From: Streptomyces macrolidinus
GTDB taxonomy: Bacteria; Actinomycetota; Actinomycetes; Streptomycetales; Streptomycetaceae
DNA length: 64,000 bases
Direction of reading: 5' to 3'
Assembly (NCBI RefSeq): GCF_023887685.1
Contig: NZ_JAMWMR010000001.1
Span: 186,001 to 250,000, forward strand
Shown here: positions 41,371 through 52,147 of the stretch, piece after piece
Layout: every line of letters begins with the position of its first letter
How positions within the stretch are numbered: position 1 is the stretch's first letter
Translations under genes and position numbers: made by a program
The notes under the pieces: generated by a model
The model's database searches: none
What the model was told of the DNA's origin: nothing
Seen by the model: the letters and a program-made list of their open reading frames with translations, nothing else

Positions 41371-43017
41371 ATGCTTCAGAAACCATCCAAAATTGGGCAT
41401 TCTTCGCATGTGCTGACCTTGGATGTACGGCCTCAGCTTCTCAACGCACTCTCCGCCTTGCGTGACCGTGTCGCCGCGGCACGCTTCCCGCTGCCCCTGG
41501 CCGGGGCGCCCTGCGCGCGTGCACACCGGGACGAGCTTCTCGCGCAGCTCGACGACTACGTGGTGCCCCGGCTGAGAGAACCCGACGCGCCCTTGCTGGC
41601 AGTCGTCGGCGGATCCACCGGGGCCGGCAAGTCGACTCTCGTCAACTCCCTTGTGGGCCGCAAGGTCAGCGAGGCCGGTGTGCTGCGGCCCACCACCCGC
41701 GTGCCCGTGCTCGTCTGCCACCCCCAGGACCACCACTGGTTCGGCGACCGGCGCGTCCTGCCCGGCCTCTCCCGGGTGTGGGTGCCCCGGCAGGAGACCG
41801 GCGACGAACCGCACGGAGTCGTCGACCACGAGGATCGCGTCCTGCGCGTCGAGACCGCCGACACGGTTCCGCAGGGGCTCGCCCTCCTGGACGCCCCCGA
41901 CATCGACTCCCTGGTCGCCGGGAACCGGACCCTCGCCGCCGAGCTGATCTGCGCCGCCGACATCTGGATCCTGGTCACGACGGCCGCCCGGTACGCCGAC
42001 GCCGTGCCCTGGCACCTGCTGCGGACCGCCAAGGAACATCAGGCGACCTTCGTCACCGTGCTCGACCGGGTCCCGCACCAGGTCGTCACCGAGGTCTCCC
42101 AGCAGTACGGCGCCCTGCTCGACAAGGCCGGGCTCGGCGATGTGCCGCGCTTCACCGTGCCCGAGCTGCCCGAGTCGGCCTGGGGCGGAGGGCTGCTGCC
42201 CGCCACCGCCGTCGCGCCGCTGCGCGCGTGGCTCACGGGGCAGGTGCAGGACCCCGCCGCCCGGCAGGTCGCCGTGACCCGTACCGCGCACGGTGCCCTG
42301 GACTCCCTGAAGTCCCGCATGCCCGAGCTGGCCGGGGCCGCCGCCGCCCAGTACGCCGCCGCGCTGCGGCTCACCGCTGCCGTCGACACCGCGTACGACA
42401 GCGAGTACGCGCGCGTGCAGGAGCGTCTGCGGGCCGGGGCCGTCCTCGCCGGTGAGGCGCTGAAGCGGTGGCGCAGCTATCCGGTCGACTGCACCGCCGG
42501 TGAACTGATGGACGCCCTCGTCGAGAGCCTCGGCACCCTGCTGCTGTGCGCGGTCACGGCCGCCGACGAGCACGTCGACGAGGCCTGGCGCAACGAACCA
42601 GCCGCGAGCACGCCCGCGTTGATGAACCACGATCCGATCCTGGACAGCGCCGAGCACCGCATCGGGATGACCGTACGACGCTGGCGGCGCGTTCTCGAGG
42701 AGTACGCCGAGGACGAGGTACGCGATCTCGACAAGGGCGGCGCCCCGGACGCCGAGGTGGTCGCCGCCCTGGTCGCCACGGCTCTCCTGGGCGGACACCG
42801 GGCACGGGCGGCCGGCGAGAGGCTCGCCGAGCGGATCGGCGTGCAAGGGGCGCTGCGGCTGAGCGACCGCGCCACCCGCCTGCTCGCCGAGTATCTCGAA
42901 CGGGCGCTGCGCACCGAACGCGAGCGCCGTCTCGCCCCTCTCGACGCCCTCGACGTCCGGGCCGAGCCCCAGGCCGAACTCATCGCCGCGCTGTCCGTAC
43001 TGGAGAAGGAGAGGTGA
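41371..43017 (+). CDS. dynA: Dynamin-like GTPase, DynA-type
   Basis: A 548-residue dynamin-family protein. The GTPase domain starts near residue 70: G1 [19 protein letters not shown], switch threonines in [11 protein letters not shown]3 LLDAPDIDS (D-x-x-x, with A-P in place of L-P-G) and a TVLDRVP segment at the G4 position. The C-terminal part is long and helical without membrane spans. It is adjacent to and 4 bases from dynB; in S. venezuelae DynA and DynB form a complex that stabilises FtsZ rings in sporulation septa. ATG 41371 is tentative; GTG 41410 is an alternative. Identification with DynA rests on context and fold. Confidence 0.8.
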   Translation: MLQKPSKIGHSSHVLTLDVRPQLLNALSALRDRVAAARFPLPLAGAPCARAHRDELLAQLDDYVVPRLREPDAPLLAVVGGSTGAGKSTLVNSLVGRKVSEAGVLRPTTRVPVLVCHPQDHHWFGDRRVLPGLSRVWVPRQETGDEPHGVVDHEDRVLRVETADTVPQGLALLDAPDIDSLVAGNRTLAAELICAADIWILVTTAARYADAVPWHLLRTAKEHQATFVTVLDRVPHQVVTEVSQQYGALLDKAGLGDVPRFTVPELPESAWGGGLLPATAVAPLRAWLTGQVQDPAARQVAVTRTAHGALDSLKSRMPELAGAAAAQYAAALRLTAAVDTAYDSEYARVQERLRAGAVLAGEALKRWRSYPVDCTAGELMDALVESLGTLLLCAVTAADEHVDEAWRNEPAASTPALMNHDPILDSAEHRIGMTVRRWRRVLEEYAEDEVRDLDKGGAPDAEVVAALVATALLGGHRARAAGERLAERIGVQGALRLSDRATRLLAEYLERALRTERERRLAPLDALDVRAEPQAELIAALSVLEKER

Positions 43018-43021
43018 GCCG

Positions 43022-45097
43022 GTGACTGCCGTCACTGACCACACCGACCGTTCCGAGCATCCCCAGCGTCCCCAGCACTCTCAGGGCGAGCCCTCGGACG
43101 AGCCCGCTTCCCTCGATGAGCCCGCTGTCCCCGATGAGGGAGAGGACGGCGCACACGCGCGCGTGGAGCGTGCTACAGGGCACGTCGGCGTTTCGGACTC
43201 GGGTCCCGACTCGGACTCGGGGCACTCGGACTCGGGGTCGAGTTCGGGCTCGGGCTCGGGCTCGGGGTCGAGTTCGGGCTCGGCTTCGGACGAGACGGGT
43301 GTGGAGGCGGTCGTCGGTGCGGCGGCCGAGTCCGTACCCGTACGCGCGGGCGACGATCCGGTGGCTCCCGCCGGGAGCGAGACCGTCTGGGACGACGGGC
43401 TGATCGCCAGGCGCATGCCCGCGACGGCCTCCGAGGCGGCCGTCACGCACGAGGCGGTCGCGATCGTGGAACCCCGCGGCAGAGCCGTACGACAGCCCGA
43501 GCCCCTGACCTACGAAGCACCCTTGCGATCACGGCTGGACGCGCTGCACGAGCTGGTGGGCCTGTCACGGACCCGGCTGGACAGCGACACGCTCGCCGAG
43601 GCGGGCCGGGTCCTGGACACGGCCGCCGAGCGCCGCAGGCTCTCCGGGGAGCACACCGTGATCGCCGTCGCGGGCGCCACCGGCAGCGGCAAGTCGACGC
43701 TCTTCAACGCGCTCGCCGGAGTGGCCATTTCGGAGACCGGCGTCCGCAGGCCGACCACCGCCGCGCCGATCGCGTGCAGTTGGAGCGACGGCGCCGGACC
43801 CCTCATCGACCGGCTCGGCATCCCGGGGAGGCTGCGCCGTCGCCCCGTACCGACCCCGGACGGCGAGGCACCGCTGAGCGGGCTCGTCCTGATCGACCTG
43901 CCCGACCACGACTCCGCGGCCGTACAACACCGGGAGGAGGTCGACCGCATCCTCGCGCTCGTCGACGCGGTCATCTGGGTCGTCGACCCCGAGAAGTACG
44001 CCGACGCGGTCCTCCACGAGCGCTATCTGCGGCCTCTCGCCGGACACGCCGAGATCATGTTCGTCGTTCTCAACCAGGTGGACCGGCTGCCCGGGGAGGC
44101 CGCCGACCATGTGCTCGACGATCTGCGCCGGCTGCTCGACGGCGACGGGATCGCCCTCGGGGAGTACGGAGAGCCGGGCGCGACCGTGCTCGCGCTGTCC
44201 GCGCTCACGGGCGAAGGCGTGGGCGAACTGCGCGAGGCGCTCGGGCAGTTCGTGGCGGAGCGCGGGGCCGCCGCGCGCCGCGTCGCCGCCGATGTGGACG
44301 GGGCCGCGGCCCGGCTGCGGCCCGTCTACGCGGCAGGTCAGCGCATGGGCCTGACCGAGGAGGCGCGCGAGGAGTTCGCCGAGCGGCTGGCGGACGCGGT
44401 GGGCGCGACCGCCGCGGGCGAGGCCGCCGAGCGCGCCTGGCTGCGCGACGCGGGTCGCGCGTGCGGTACGCCCTGGCTGCGGCTGTGGCGGTGGTGCAGG
44501 CATCGCAACGACCCCGCCACGGGACGGCTGTCCGTGCCCGCGTCCGCCGACGAGGAGGCGACCGCCCGGCAGCGCGTGGAGCAGGCCGTACGGACGGTGG
44601 CGGACCACGCCGCGAACGGGCTGCCCGCGCCCTGGGCCCAGGCGGTGCGCGAGGCCGCGGCGCGCGGCGCGCAGGAGTTGCCGGAGGCGCTGGACGAACT
44701 GGCGGCGCGGGTCGCCACGCCGCCGGAGCGACCGCCCCGGCCCGGCTGGTGGCCCGCCACCGTGCTCGCCCAGGCGTCGATGACGCTCTTCCAGGTCATC
44801 GGCACGCTGTGGTTGTTGGGGCAGGCCTTGGGGTTCATGTCGCCGAACCTGGGGGTGCCGGTGCTGCTGATGGCACTCGGTGTGGTCGGCGGCCCCGCCA
44901 TCGAGTGGAGCTGCAGGACGGCCGCGCGCGCCCCGGCCCGGCGGTACGGGCTGGAGACGGAACGGCGCTTGCGGGACGCGGCTGCCGGGTGCGGGCGGGC
45001 CCGGGTACTGGATCCGGTGGCGGCGGAGCTGTTGCGGTACCGGGAGGTCCGGGAACAGTACGCGAAGGTCACGGGGGTGGGGGCGCGGGTGGGGTGA
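43022..45097 (+). CDS. dynB: Dynamin-like GTPase, DynB-type membrane protein
   Basis: A 691-residue partner of dynA. Residues 1-170 are disordered, with an acidic Ser/Gly/Asp run (about 58-90) encoded by tandem TCGGGC/TCGGAC repeats at 43195-43290. The GTPase domain has G1 AVAGATGSGKSTLFNALAG (about residue 215), RRPTTAAPIACSW (G2), LIDLPDHDS (G3) and FVVLNQVDRLP (G4, N-Q-V-D). Near the C-terminus two membrane helices (ASMTLFQVIGTLWLLGQALG and LGVPVLLMALGVVGG) anchor it, as reported for DynB. Start GTG 43022 overlaps nothing but is 4 bases from the dynA stop. Confidence 0.84.
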   Translation: MTAVTDHTDRSEHPQRPQHSQGEPSDEPASLDEPAVPDEGEDGAHARVERATGHVGVSDSGPDSDSGHSDSGSSSGSGSGSGSSSGSASDETGVEAVVGAAAESVPVRAGDDPVAPAGSETVWDDGLIARRMPATASEAAVTHEAVAIVEPRGRAVRQPEPLTYEAPLRSRLDALHELVGLSRTRLDSDTLAEAGRVLDTAAERRRLSGEHTVIAVAGATGSGKSTLFNALAGVAISETGVRRPTTAAPIACSWSDGAGPLIDRLGIPGRLRRRPVPTPDGEAPLSGLVLIDLPDHDSAAVQHREEVDRILALVDAVIWVVDPEKYADAVLHERYLRPLAGHAEIMFVVLNQVDRLPGEAADHVLDDLRRLLDGDGIALGEYGEPGATVLALSALTGEGVGELREALGQFVAERGAAARRVAADVDGAAARLRPVYAAGQRMGLTEEAREEFAERLADAVGATAAGEAAERAWLRDAGRACGTPWLRLWRWCRHRNDPATGRLSVPASADEEATARQRVEQAVRTVADHAANGLPAPWAQAVREAAARGAQELPEALDELAARVATPPERPPRPGWWPATVLAQASMTLFQVIGTLWLLGQALGFMSPNLGVPVLLMALGVVGGPAIEWSCRTAARAPARRYGLETERRLRDAAAGCGRARVLDPVAAELLRYREVREQYAKVTGVGARVG
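43195..43290 (+). repeat. Hexamer-type repeats encoding a Ser/Gly/Asp tract
   Basis: TCGGGC, TCGGAC and TCGAGT units follow one another in frame in dynB, coding for alternating Ser-Asp, Ser-Gly and Ser-Ser. The tract lies in the cytoplasmic, disordered N-terminus and could change length by slippage. Confidence 0.85.
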
Positions 45098-45127
45098 GCC
45101 GGTCCCGCCGCTGCATGAGCCTGTCCT

Positions 45128-45148
45128 GCCGCTGCACAGGGCAGCGGC
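45128..45148 (+). terminator. Hairpin after dynB
   Basis: GCCGCTGC (45128-45135) pairs with GCAGCGGC (45141-45148), loop ACAGG, 30 bases after the dynB stop. The rest of the gap to 45377 has a single DnaA-box-like TTGTCCACA at 45174-45182. Confidence 0.6.
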
Positions 45149-45377
45149 GGAGGTCCTCGTTCGAGTGGGGGAGTTGTCCACAACCGGGCGGTAGCCCACA
45201 GCGCTCAGCGGACTCGGGCCGACGGAGGCAGTCTGATCACACGGCGATCGCGACGAGCGCGGTCGTCGTGGCGGCGGCGGTGTGCGCCAGGGCGTGACCG
45301 CCGCGACGGACGCAGCCGTACGGGACGGGCCCGTACGTGTTCTGGCCCGGCACGGGAGCCGGGGCGAGGGAGGGGTT

Positions 45378-45872
45378 GTGAACGAGACGATGGTGTGTGT
45401 GGTCGGCAACGTGGCCACGCAACCGGTGTATCTGGAGTCGGCGGCGGGGCCCACGGTGCGCTTCCGGCTGGCGGTGACGGCGCGTTATCTGGACCGGGGG
45501 AAGAACGTGTGGACCGACGGGCACACGAACTTCTTCACGGTGTGGGCCCGGCGCTCGCTCGCCACGAACGTCGCGGCGTCCGTGTCCGTAGGCGATCCGC
45601 TCGTCGTGCAGGGGCGGTTGAAGGTGCGCAGCGAGCAGCGCGAGGGGCAGGGCTGGTTGTCGGCGGACCTGGACGCGGCGGCGATCGGCCATGATCTGTC
45701 GCGCGGCACCTCCGCCTTCCGGCGGTCCTCCAGGCCCGAGGCACAGCCCGGGGCGGCGGCGCAGCCCGAGCCCACCTGGGAGACGACACCGGCAGGTCGG
45801 CAGGAGACGAGGGACGAGCCGCGGACATCGCGGGAACCTCAACCCGGCCTGGAACCAGTCGAAGTGACGTGA
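45378..45872 (+). CDS. ssbB: Single-stranded DNA-binding protein, SsbB-like
   Basis: A 164-residue OB-fold protein: NETMVCVVGNVATQPVYLES, then FRLAVTARYLDRGKNVWTDG, HTNFFTVWARRSLATNVAAS and GDPLVVQGRLKVRSEQ match the SSB fold with its aromatic stacking residues. The C-terminus is Pro/Glu-rich and lacks the acidic D-D-x-P-F tip that recruits repair proteins, as in the second Streptomyces SSB (SsbB), which acts in chromosome segregation during sporulation. GTG 45378 follows GAGGGAGGGG. Its place beside dynAB supports a developmental role. Confidence 0.85.
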   Translation: MNETMVCVVGNVATQPVYLESAAGPTVRFRLAVTARYLDRGKNVWTDGHTNFFTVWARRSLATNVAASVSVGDPLVVQGRLKVRSEQREGQGWLSADLDAAAIGHDLSRGTSAFRRSSRPEAQPGAAAQPEPTWETTPAGRQETRDEPRTSREPQPGLEPVEVT

Positions 45873-46012
45873 CGTCAGCCACGATGAAGACTCGTTCGCC
45901 CTTCCTGTCCTCTCTGTCGGCTATGCGGGGTTGTGTAGGTCGAAGTGCGAAGAATCCCTGTGGATTTGTCGATAAGCACAGGTCGCAAACAGGGGGAGCG
46001 ATAACGATTCCG

Positions 46013-46033
46013 AGTCGGATCGGCGATCCGACT
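46013..46033 (+). promoter_or_regulatory. 21-base perfect palindrome upstream of the thioester protein
   Basis: AGTCGGATCG (46013-46022) and CGATCCGACT (46024-46033) are perfect arms about a single central G. It lies 123-143 bases before the thioester-protein start and after a more AT-rich patch (GATAACGATT at about 46000-46009). An operator is the simplest reading; a terminator for ssbB (141 bases upstream) is less likely. Confidence 0.6.
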
Positions 46034-46155
46034 ATGTGATCGGGAGGTGGGGTGTGGGGCCTCCTTAGGATGCCGGACATAGCTCTCGGGGCTTCTGATT
46101 CTGCTGGCGGGACCGTGCCCCCCATGCCAACGGGTCCTGCTCGAAGGGGAATTCT

Positions 46156-47565
46156 GTGCTTTCTTCGCTTTCCGCGCCGTCCGTGCGCAGGCGTGGGGCT
46201 GCCCGCCTCGCCGACGCGACGCTGGTGTCCGGACTCGTCGCGGCGGGCCTGCTGGCCGCCGCGGGCGTGGCGGTCGCCGGCGGGACACCGCAGAGCGGGG
46301 GCGGCGCGACGGCGACCATCGGCGGCCTCAAGACCTACGGCACCGCGGTCATCCACGACGGGGACGCGAACGAGCAGGTCCCGGCAGGCCTGTTCGAGAT
46401 GTCCGTCGACAACGGCGGCACCCTGCAGACCTACTGCATCGACCTCCACACCCCGACGCAGAAGGACGCCCGGTACCACGAGACGCCCTGGAGCGGTACG
46501 TCGCTGAGCGGCAACAAGAACGCGGGCAAGATCCGTTGGATCCTGCAGAACTCCTACCCGCAGGTGAACGATCTGGCGGAGCTGGCGGCCAAGGCCGGGG
46601 CCAAGGGGCTCACCGAGCAGGACGCGGCGGCCGGCACCCAGGTGGCGATCTGGCGCTACTCGGACGGCGCGGACGTGGACGCGGTCGACCCGCGGGCGGA
46701 GAAGCTCGCGGACTACCTGGAGGAGAACGCGCGCACCCTCGCGGAACCGGCCGCTTCCCTGACTCTCGACCCGCCCGCGGTCTCGGGTCACCCCGGTGAG
46801 CGGCTCGGTCCGGTCACGGTGCACACGAACGCGGACAGTGCCACGGTGAGGCCGCCGGCCGACGCCATGGCGAGCGGCGTGAAGATCGTCGACAAGCGCG
46901 GCAAGGCGGTCACGTCCGCGACCGACGGCAGCCGGATCTATGTCGAGGTGCCCAAGGAGGCGCAGGACGGCTGGGTCGACCTGTCCGTGCAGGCGTCGAC
47001 CACCGTGCCGGTCGGGCGGGCCTTCGTCTCGGAGACCCGCAGCCAGACGCAGATACTCGCCGGGTCCAGCGAATCGACGGTCTCGGCCACGGCGACGGCG
47101 AACTGGGCCGTGGCGGGCGCGATACCCGCGCTGTCGGCCGTGCAGGACTGCGCCAAGAGCGCGGTGGACATCACCGCGGTGAACAAGGGCGACGAGCCGT
47201 TCACGTTCGCCCTGATGGGGGCCGAGCACACCATCGCGGCGGGCACGTCACAGACGGTGGCGATCCCGTTGCAGGAGGATCAGGCGTACGACTTCACGGT
47301 CAAGGGGCCGGGCGGCTACCAGAAGCGGTTCAAGGGTGTCCTCGACTGCAAGACCGAGGGGCGTACCGCCAACCTGACCACGCAGACGGTCAGCGAGCCC
47401 AGCCCGGCCACGGGGGGCGCCGCGGCGCCCACGGACACCAACCTCGCCGAGACGGGCACGTCGAGCGCGACCCCGTTCATCGCGGGCACGGCCATCGGCC
47501 TGGTGGTGATCGGCGGCGCCGCCCTCCTCCTGGTCCGCGCGAAGAAGACACCGAAGCGGGACTGA
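46156..47565 (+). CDS. Wall-anchored thioester-domain (TQXA) protein
   Basis: A 469-residue surface protein. The signal peptide runs to about residue 41 (LVSGLVAAGLLAAAGVAVAG). The first folded domain is a thioester domain: TYCIDLHTPT holds the Cys and AAAGTQVAIWRYSDG the TQxA Gln that can form an internal Cys-Gln thioester, a reactive group that binds host or matrix amines covalently in Gram-positive adhesins. A central beta-rich part follows, then NLAETGTSSA, a hydrophobic helix and KKTPKRD, a sortase signal. The same LAETG form is used by the wall-anchored chaplin, so one class E-type sortase may serve both. Function in Streptomyces unknown. Confidence 0.88.
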   Translation: MLSSLSAPSVRRRGAARLADATLVSGLVAAGLLAAAGVAVAGGTPQSGGGATATIGGLKTYGTAVIHDGDANEQVPAGLFEMSVDNGGTLQTYCIDLHTPTQKDARYHETPWSGTSLSGNKNAGKIRWILQNSYPQVNDLAELAAKAGAKGLTEQDAAAGTQVAIWRYSDGADVDAVDPRAEKLADYLEENARTLAEPAASLTLDPPAVSGHPGERLGPVTVHTNADSATVRPPADAMASGVKIVDKRGKAVTSATDGSRIYVEVPKEAQDGWVDLSVQASTTVPVGRAFVSETRSQTQILAGSSESTVSATATANWAVAGAIPALSAVQDCAKSAVDITAVNKGDEPFTFALMGAEHTIAAGTSQTVAIPLQEDQAYDFTVKGPGGYQKRFKGVLDCKTEGRTANLTTQTVSEPSPATGGAAAPTDTNLAETGTSSATPFIAGTAIGLVVIGGAALLLVRAKKTPKRD

Positions 47566-47590
47566 GCGGACGGCTTCGACCGTGGGGGCG

Positions 47591-47630
47591 CCCGACCGTG
47601 ACGGCTGTGCTGCGGTTCGTGACGGTCGGG
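47591..47630 (+). terminator. Hairpin after the thioester protein gene
   Basis: CCCGACCGT (47591-47599) pairs with ACGGTCGGG (47622-47630), 26 bases after the stop. Confidence 0.65.
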
Positions 47631-47739
47631 GGCCGGGTCGCACCCCGTGGGCCGGACTCGTTTTCGTCTTGGGGTGGCGGTCAGGCAAGATGGGATGTAT
47701 CTGCCCACTGCCAGATTTCAAGCTGCCGGACGGTTTCTC

Positions 47740-49404
<1,665 letters not shown>

Positions 49405-49406
49405 TC

Positions 49407-49817
49407 TTGCGGCACATCTACCGCTGCCCGCTGCGCTGGGCGGACATGGACGCGTACGGGCACGTCAACAACGTCGTGTTCCTCCGCTATCTGGAGGAGG
49501 CCCGTATCGACTTCCTGTTCCGCCCGGACAAGGATTTCCAGCAGGGGTCCGTGGTGGCGCGCCATGAGATCGACTACAAGCGGCAGTTGGTCCACCGGCA
49601 CGCGCCGGTGGACATCGAGCTGTGGGTCACGGAGATCAAGGCGGCGTCCTTCACGCTCGCCTACGAGGTCAAGGACCCGGACCAGGTCTATGTCCGGGCT
49701 TCGACGGTGATCGTGCCGTTCGACTTCGCGGCGCAGCGACCGCGCCGGATCACCGCGGAGGAACGCGAGTTCCTCCGGGAGTACACGGACGACAAGGAGG
49801 AGGCCGTCGTCGCATGA
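49407..49817 (+). CDS. Acyl-CoA thioesterase, 4HBT/FadM-like
   Basis: A 136-residue hotdog-fold thioesterase: CPLRWADMDAYGHVNNVVFL carries the catalytic Asp and the H-V-N-N motif of the 4-hydroxybenzoyl-CoA/YbgC/FadM group; DYKRQLVHRHAPVDIELWV is the second conserved strand. It starts at TTG 49407, two bases after the ettA stop, so it is coupled to ettA. Substrate probably a medium or long acyl-CoA; not predictable. Confidence 0.87.
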   Translation: MRHIYRCPLRWADMDAYGHVNNVVFLRYLEEARIDFLFRPDKDFQQGSVVARHEIDYKRQLVHRHAPVDIELWVTEIKAASFTLAYEVKDPDQVYVRASTVIVPFDFAAQRPRRITAEEREFLREYTDDKEEAVVA

Positions 49818-50512
49818 CGGTGCTCCAGCTCACCGATGACCGGGAGGCGGCGGACCTGGCCGCCTTCCTGGCCCGGCTGATCCACTACGACCGCGGCGCC
49901 GCCGTACGCCTCCAGGCGACCGGCACGACGCTCGCGGTGTTCGGGCGACCGCCGTCGTTCGAGGTGCTCGCCATCCGTACGGTGCGGCTCGCCAAGCCCT
50001 ACGAGGACGGGCTCGACACCCGGCTCGATGTGACCGTGTCGGCCGGTGAGCTGCTGGAGTCCCTGGACGAGGCGGCGGCCACGGCGGTCGTACCGACTGC
50101 CGTCACCGGGCCGCCGTGGGCCGGGGTCCTGCCCCCGCGCGGCGGCTGGCGGACGGTACCGCATCTGCCGTCGCCCGACGCGCTGCGGGCGGCCGTGGCC
50201 GCGGCGGTGGCCGAATTCCGGTCGCGGGCACGGGAGTTGGCGCCCGAGCGGCGGACGCGCCCCGTACTCGACCGGATCGGCCGGGAGATCTGGTCCCGCA
50301 CGGTGGCCGACACGGGGCTTCCGGTGCGGGCCCTGCACGCCGCGCAGTCGCTGGGCTTCCTGCGCCCCGCCGCACCGGCATCGGCACCGGCATCCGGCGA
50401 GGAGCCGGTGGCGCTGTTCTCGTCGGGTGCGTGGCTTCGGCTGCGCACCCCGTACGGGTCGATCGCCGTACGGGGCAGCGGACTCGGCGCCCTGGACATC
50501 AGCGTCCGCTGA
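49814..50512 (+). CDS. Conserved hypothetical protein
   Basis: A 232-residue soluble protein starting at the ATGA overlap with the thioesterase stop. It opens MTVLQLTDDREAADLAAFLA; GGWRTVPHLPSPDALRAAVA and a helical RTRPVLDRIGREIWSRTVAD follow, and it ends YGSIAVRGSGLGALDISVR. I see no catalytic motif, signal peptide or membrane helix. It is the third gene of ettA-thioesterase-unknown and is of a type I associate with Streptomyces only. Confidence 0.78.
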   Translation: MTVLQLTDDREAADLAAFLARLIHYDRGAAVRLQATGTTLAVFGRPPSFEVLAIRTVRLAKPYEDGLDTRLDVTVSAGELLESLDEAAATAVVPTAVTGPPWAGVLPPRGGWRTVPHLPSPDALRAAVAAAVAEFRSRARELAPERRTRPVLDRIGREIWSRTVADTGLPVRALHAAQSLGFLRPAAPASAPASGEEPVALFSSGAWLRLRTPYGSIAVRGSGLGALDISVR

Positions 50513-50536
50513 CCCCCCGGTCGGCCCGGACAGGGC

Positions 50537-50950
50537 TCAGTCCGGCGCGTTCACCATCGCCTTGGCCGCGTACGTCAGGTAGTTCCACAGCGTCTGCTCG
50601 TGCTCCTCGGCGAGGCCGAGTTCGTCCATGGCGTCCCGCATGTGCTTCAGCCAGGCGTCGTGCGCGGCCTTGTTCACCGTGAACGGGACATGGCGCATGC
50701 GCAGTCGGGGATGGCCGCGCTTCTCGCCGTACGTCGTCGGGCCGCCCCAGTACTGGATCAGGAACAGCACGAGGCGCTCCTCGGCCGGACCCAGGTCCTC
50801 CTCCGGGTACATGGGCCGCAGGATCGGGTCCTCGGCGACTCCCTCGTAGAAACGGTGAACGAGTCGGCGGAAGGTCTCCTCCCCGCCGACAAGCTCGTAG
50901 AAGGTCTGCTCCTGAAGCGTGCCGCGCCGAATCTCTGTCACGTCATCCAT
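50537..50950 (-). CDS. glbO: Truncated hemoglobin, group II
   Basis: A 137-residue globin of the HbO type: TFYELVGGEETFRRLVHRFY, then PMYPEEDLGPAEERLVLFLI, QYWGGPTTYGEKRGHPRLRM and RHVPFTVNKAAHDAWLKHMR. The proximal His is in GHPRLRMRH; Tyr (B10) and Trp (G8) of the group II family are present in the FYEGV and DAWLKHM segments. It binds O2/NO with haem, with roles in NO detoxification or redox balance. Alone, convergent with the unknown gene upstream. Confidence 0.92.
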   Translation of the reverse strand: MDDVTEIRRGTLQEQTFYELVGGEETFRRLVHRFYEGVAEDPILRPMYPEEDLGPAEERLVLFLIQYWGGPTTYGEKRGHPRLRMRHVPFTVNKAAHDAWLKHMRDAMDELGLAEEHEQTLWNYLTYAAKAMVNAPD

Positions 50951-50989
50951 GGTCTCAGACGCCGCGACGGAGGACTTCGGGCGGAGGAC

Positions 50990-51055
50990 TTTCGGCTGAG
51001 GGGCTGAGGAGCTGAGGGACTGAGGGGCTCTGAGGGACTCGGGTCGCTCGGGCCG
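50990..51055. repeat. CTGAGG-type short tandem repeats
   Basis: About six degenerate CTGAGGGRN units stand in the 186-base gap between the globin and methyltransferase genes, followed by two GGGTCGCTCGG units. Such imperfect repeats are slippage prone; no role is evident. No promoter is clear here. Confidence 0.7.
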
Positions 51056-51136
51056 GGTCGCTCGGGTCGAGAGAGGGATTCAGCTCCGCGTCCGGTGCGA
51101 GTCGCTCGCGGTGCTCGTCCGCAGCACAGTGGAGAC

Positions 51137-52114
51137 ATGACCGCGCGCGCTCCCGACCACGACCTGGAGACCCTCGCCACATCCGCGCGGGCGCGCCTCG
51201 TCCAGGAGATCGACGCGAGCGGCGCCTGGGCCGCCGATCCCGTCTGGCGGGAGGCGTTCGCCGCGGTGCCGCGCCATCTCTTCGTACCCTCCTACTTCCT
51301 CCCCGACCCGGCGGGCGGCTACGAGCGCCGCTGGGGCGACGACCCCGATCCGCGGCGCCGGGAGGAGTGGCTGCGCGGCGCGTACGACGACACCCCGCTG
51401 GCCACCCGGGTACGCGACGGCGAGCTGCTCTCCTCCAGCAGCCAGCCCTCCCTGATGGCCATGATGCTGACCGAGCTGCGGGTCGAGGACGGGAACGCCG
51501 TGCTGGAGATCGGTGCCGGTACCGGGTACAACGCGGCCCTGCTCGCCCACCGCCTCGGCGACGACCTGGTCACCACCGTCGATCTCGACCCGGAGATCAC
51601 CGAGTCCGGCCGGCAGCATCTGAGGGCCGCGGGGTACCACCCGGCCGTGGTCACGGGCGACGGGGCGCGCGGGGTACCGGCCCGCGCGCCGTACGACCGG
51701 ATCATCGCGACGTGCGCGCTGCGGACGATCCCCGGGGCGTGGCCTGCCCAGTGCCGTCCGGGCGCGCGCATCCTCGCGCCCTGCGCGACCGGGCTGATCG
51801 CCCTGCGGGTACGGGACGCGAGGCGGGCCGAGGGCCGCTTCCTGCCCACGCCCGCCTACTTCGTACCGCTGCGCGGCTCCGCCCGGCCCGAGCCGCCGTC
51901 TCTCGGCGGGCTGCCGCGCCGGGCCCGGAACAACGACCTCTTCCGGTTCCTGCTGGAGCTGACGGCGGGCGGCCTCGACCCGTACGACGCGTACACGCTG
52001 TGGGAGCGCGAGGGGCGGCCCGCCCGCGAGCGGTACGGGATCACGGTCAGAGGCGAGGAGTCCCGGGCATGGCTGGACACCCCGCAGGGGCCGTACGTCT
52101 GGCCCCTGCCGTGA
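51137..52114 (+). CDS. Protein-L-isoaspartate O-methyltransferase-like protein
   Basis: A 325-residue SAM-dependent methyltransferase related to PCMT. The N-terminus has DPVWREAFAAVPRHLFVPSY, then SSSSQPSLMAMMLTELRVED (the S-S-S-Q-P catalytic loop), and the SAM motif I NAVLEIGAGTGYNAALLAHR, motif II TTVDLDPEI and ARAPYDRIIATCALRTIPG. The C-terminal ~100 residues are an extension not found in the short repair enzyme. The type is common in actinomycete biosynthetic and signalling loci, so a peptide-modifying role is possible. ATG 51137 follows GTGGAGAC. Confidence 0.85.
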   Translation: MTARAPDHDLETLATSARARLVQEIDASGAWAADPVWREAFAAVPRHLFVPSYFLPDPAGGYERRWGDDPDPRRREEWLRGAYDDTPLATRVRDGELLSSSSQPSLMAMMLTELRVEDGNAVLEIGAGTGYNAALLAHRLGDDLVTTVDLDPEITESGRQHLRAAGYHPAVVTGDGARGVPARAPYDRIIATCALRTIPGAWPAQCRPGARILAPCATGLIALRVRDARRAEGRFLPTPAYFVPLRGSARPEPPSLGGLPRRARNNDLFRFLLELTAGGLDPYDAYTLWEREGRPARERYGITVRGEESRAWLDTPQGPYVWPLP

Positions 52115-52147
52115 CGCGGCCCCCTGCGGTGATCGCCCGTCCCGCCC

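Noticed and set aside
45174..45182. TTGTCCACA, a perfect DnaA box before ssbB
   Set aside because: A single box; another occurs inside pknG (near 56615). Without a cluster it is not evidence for an origin or DnaA control.
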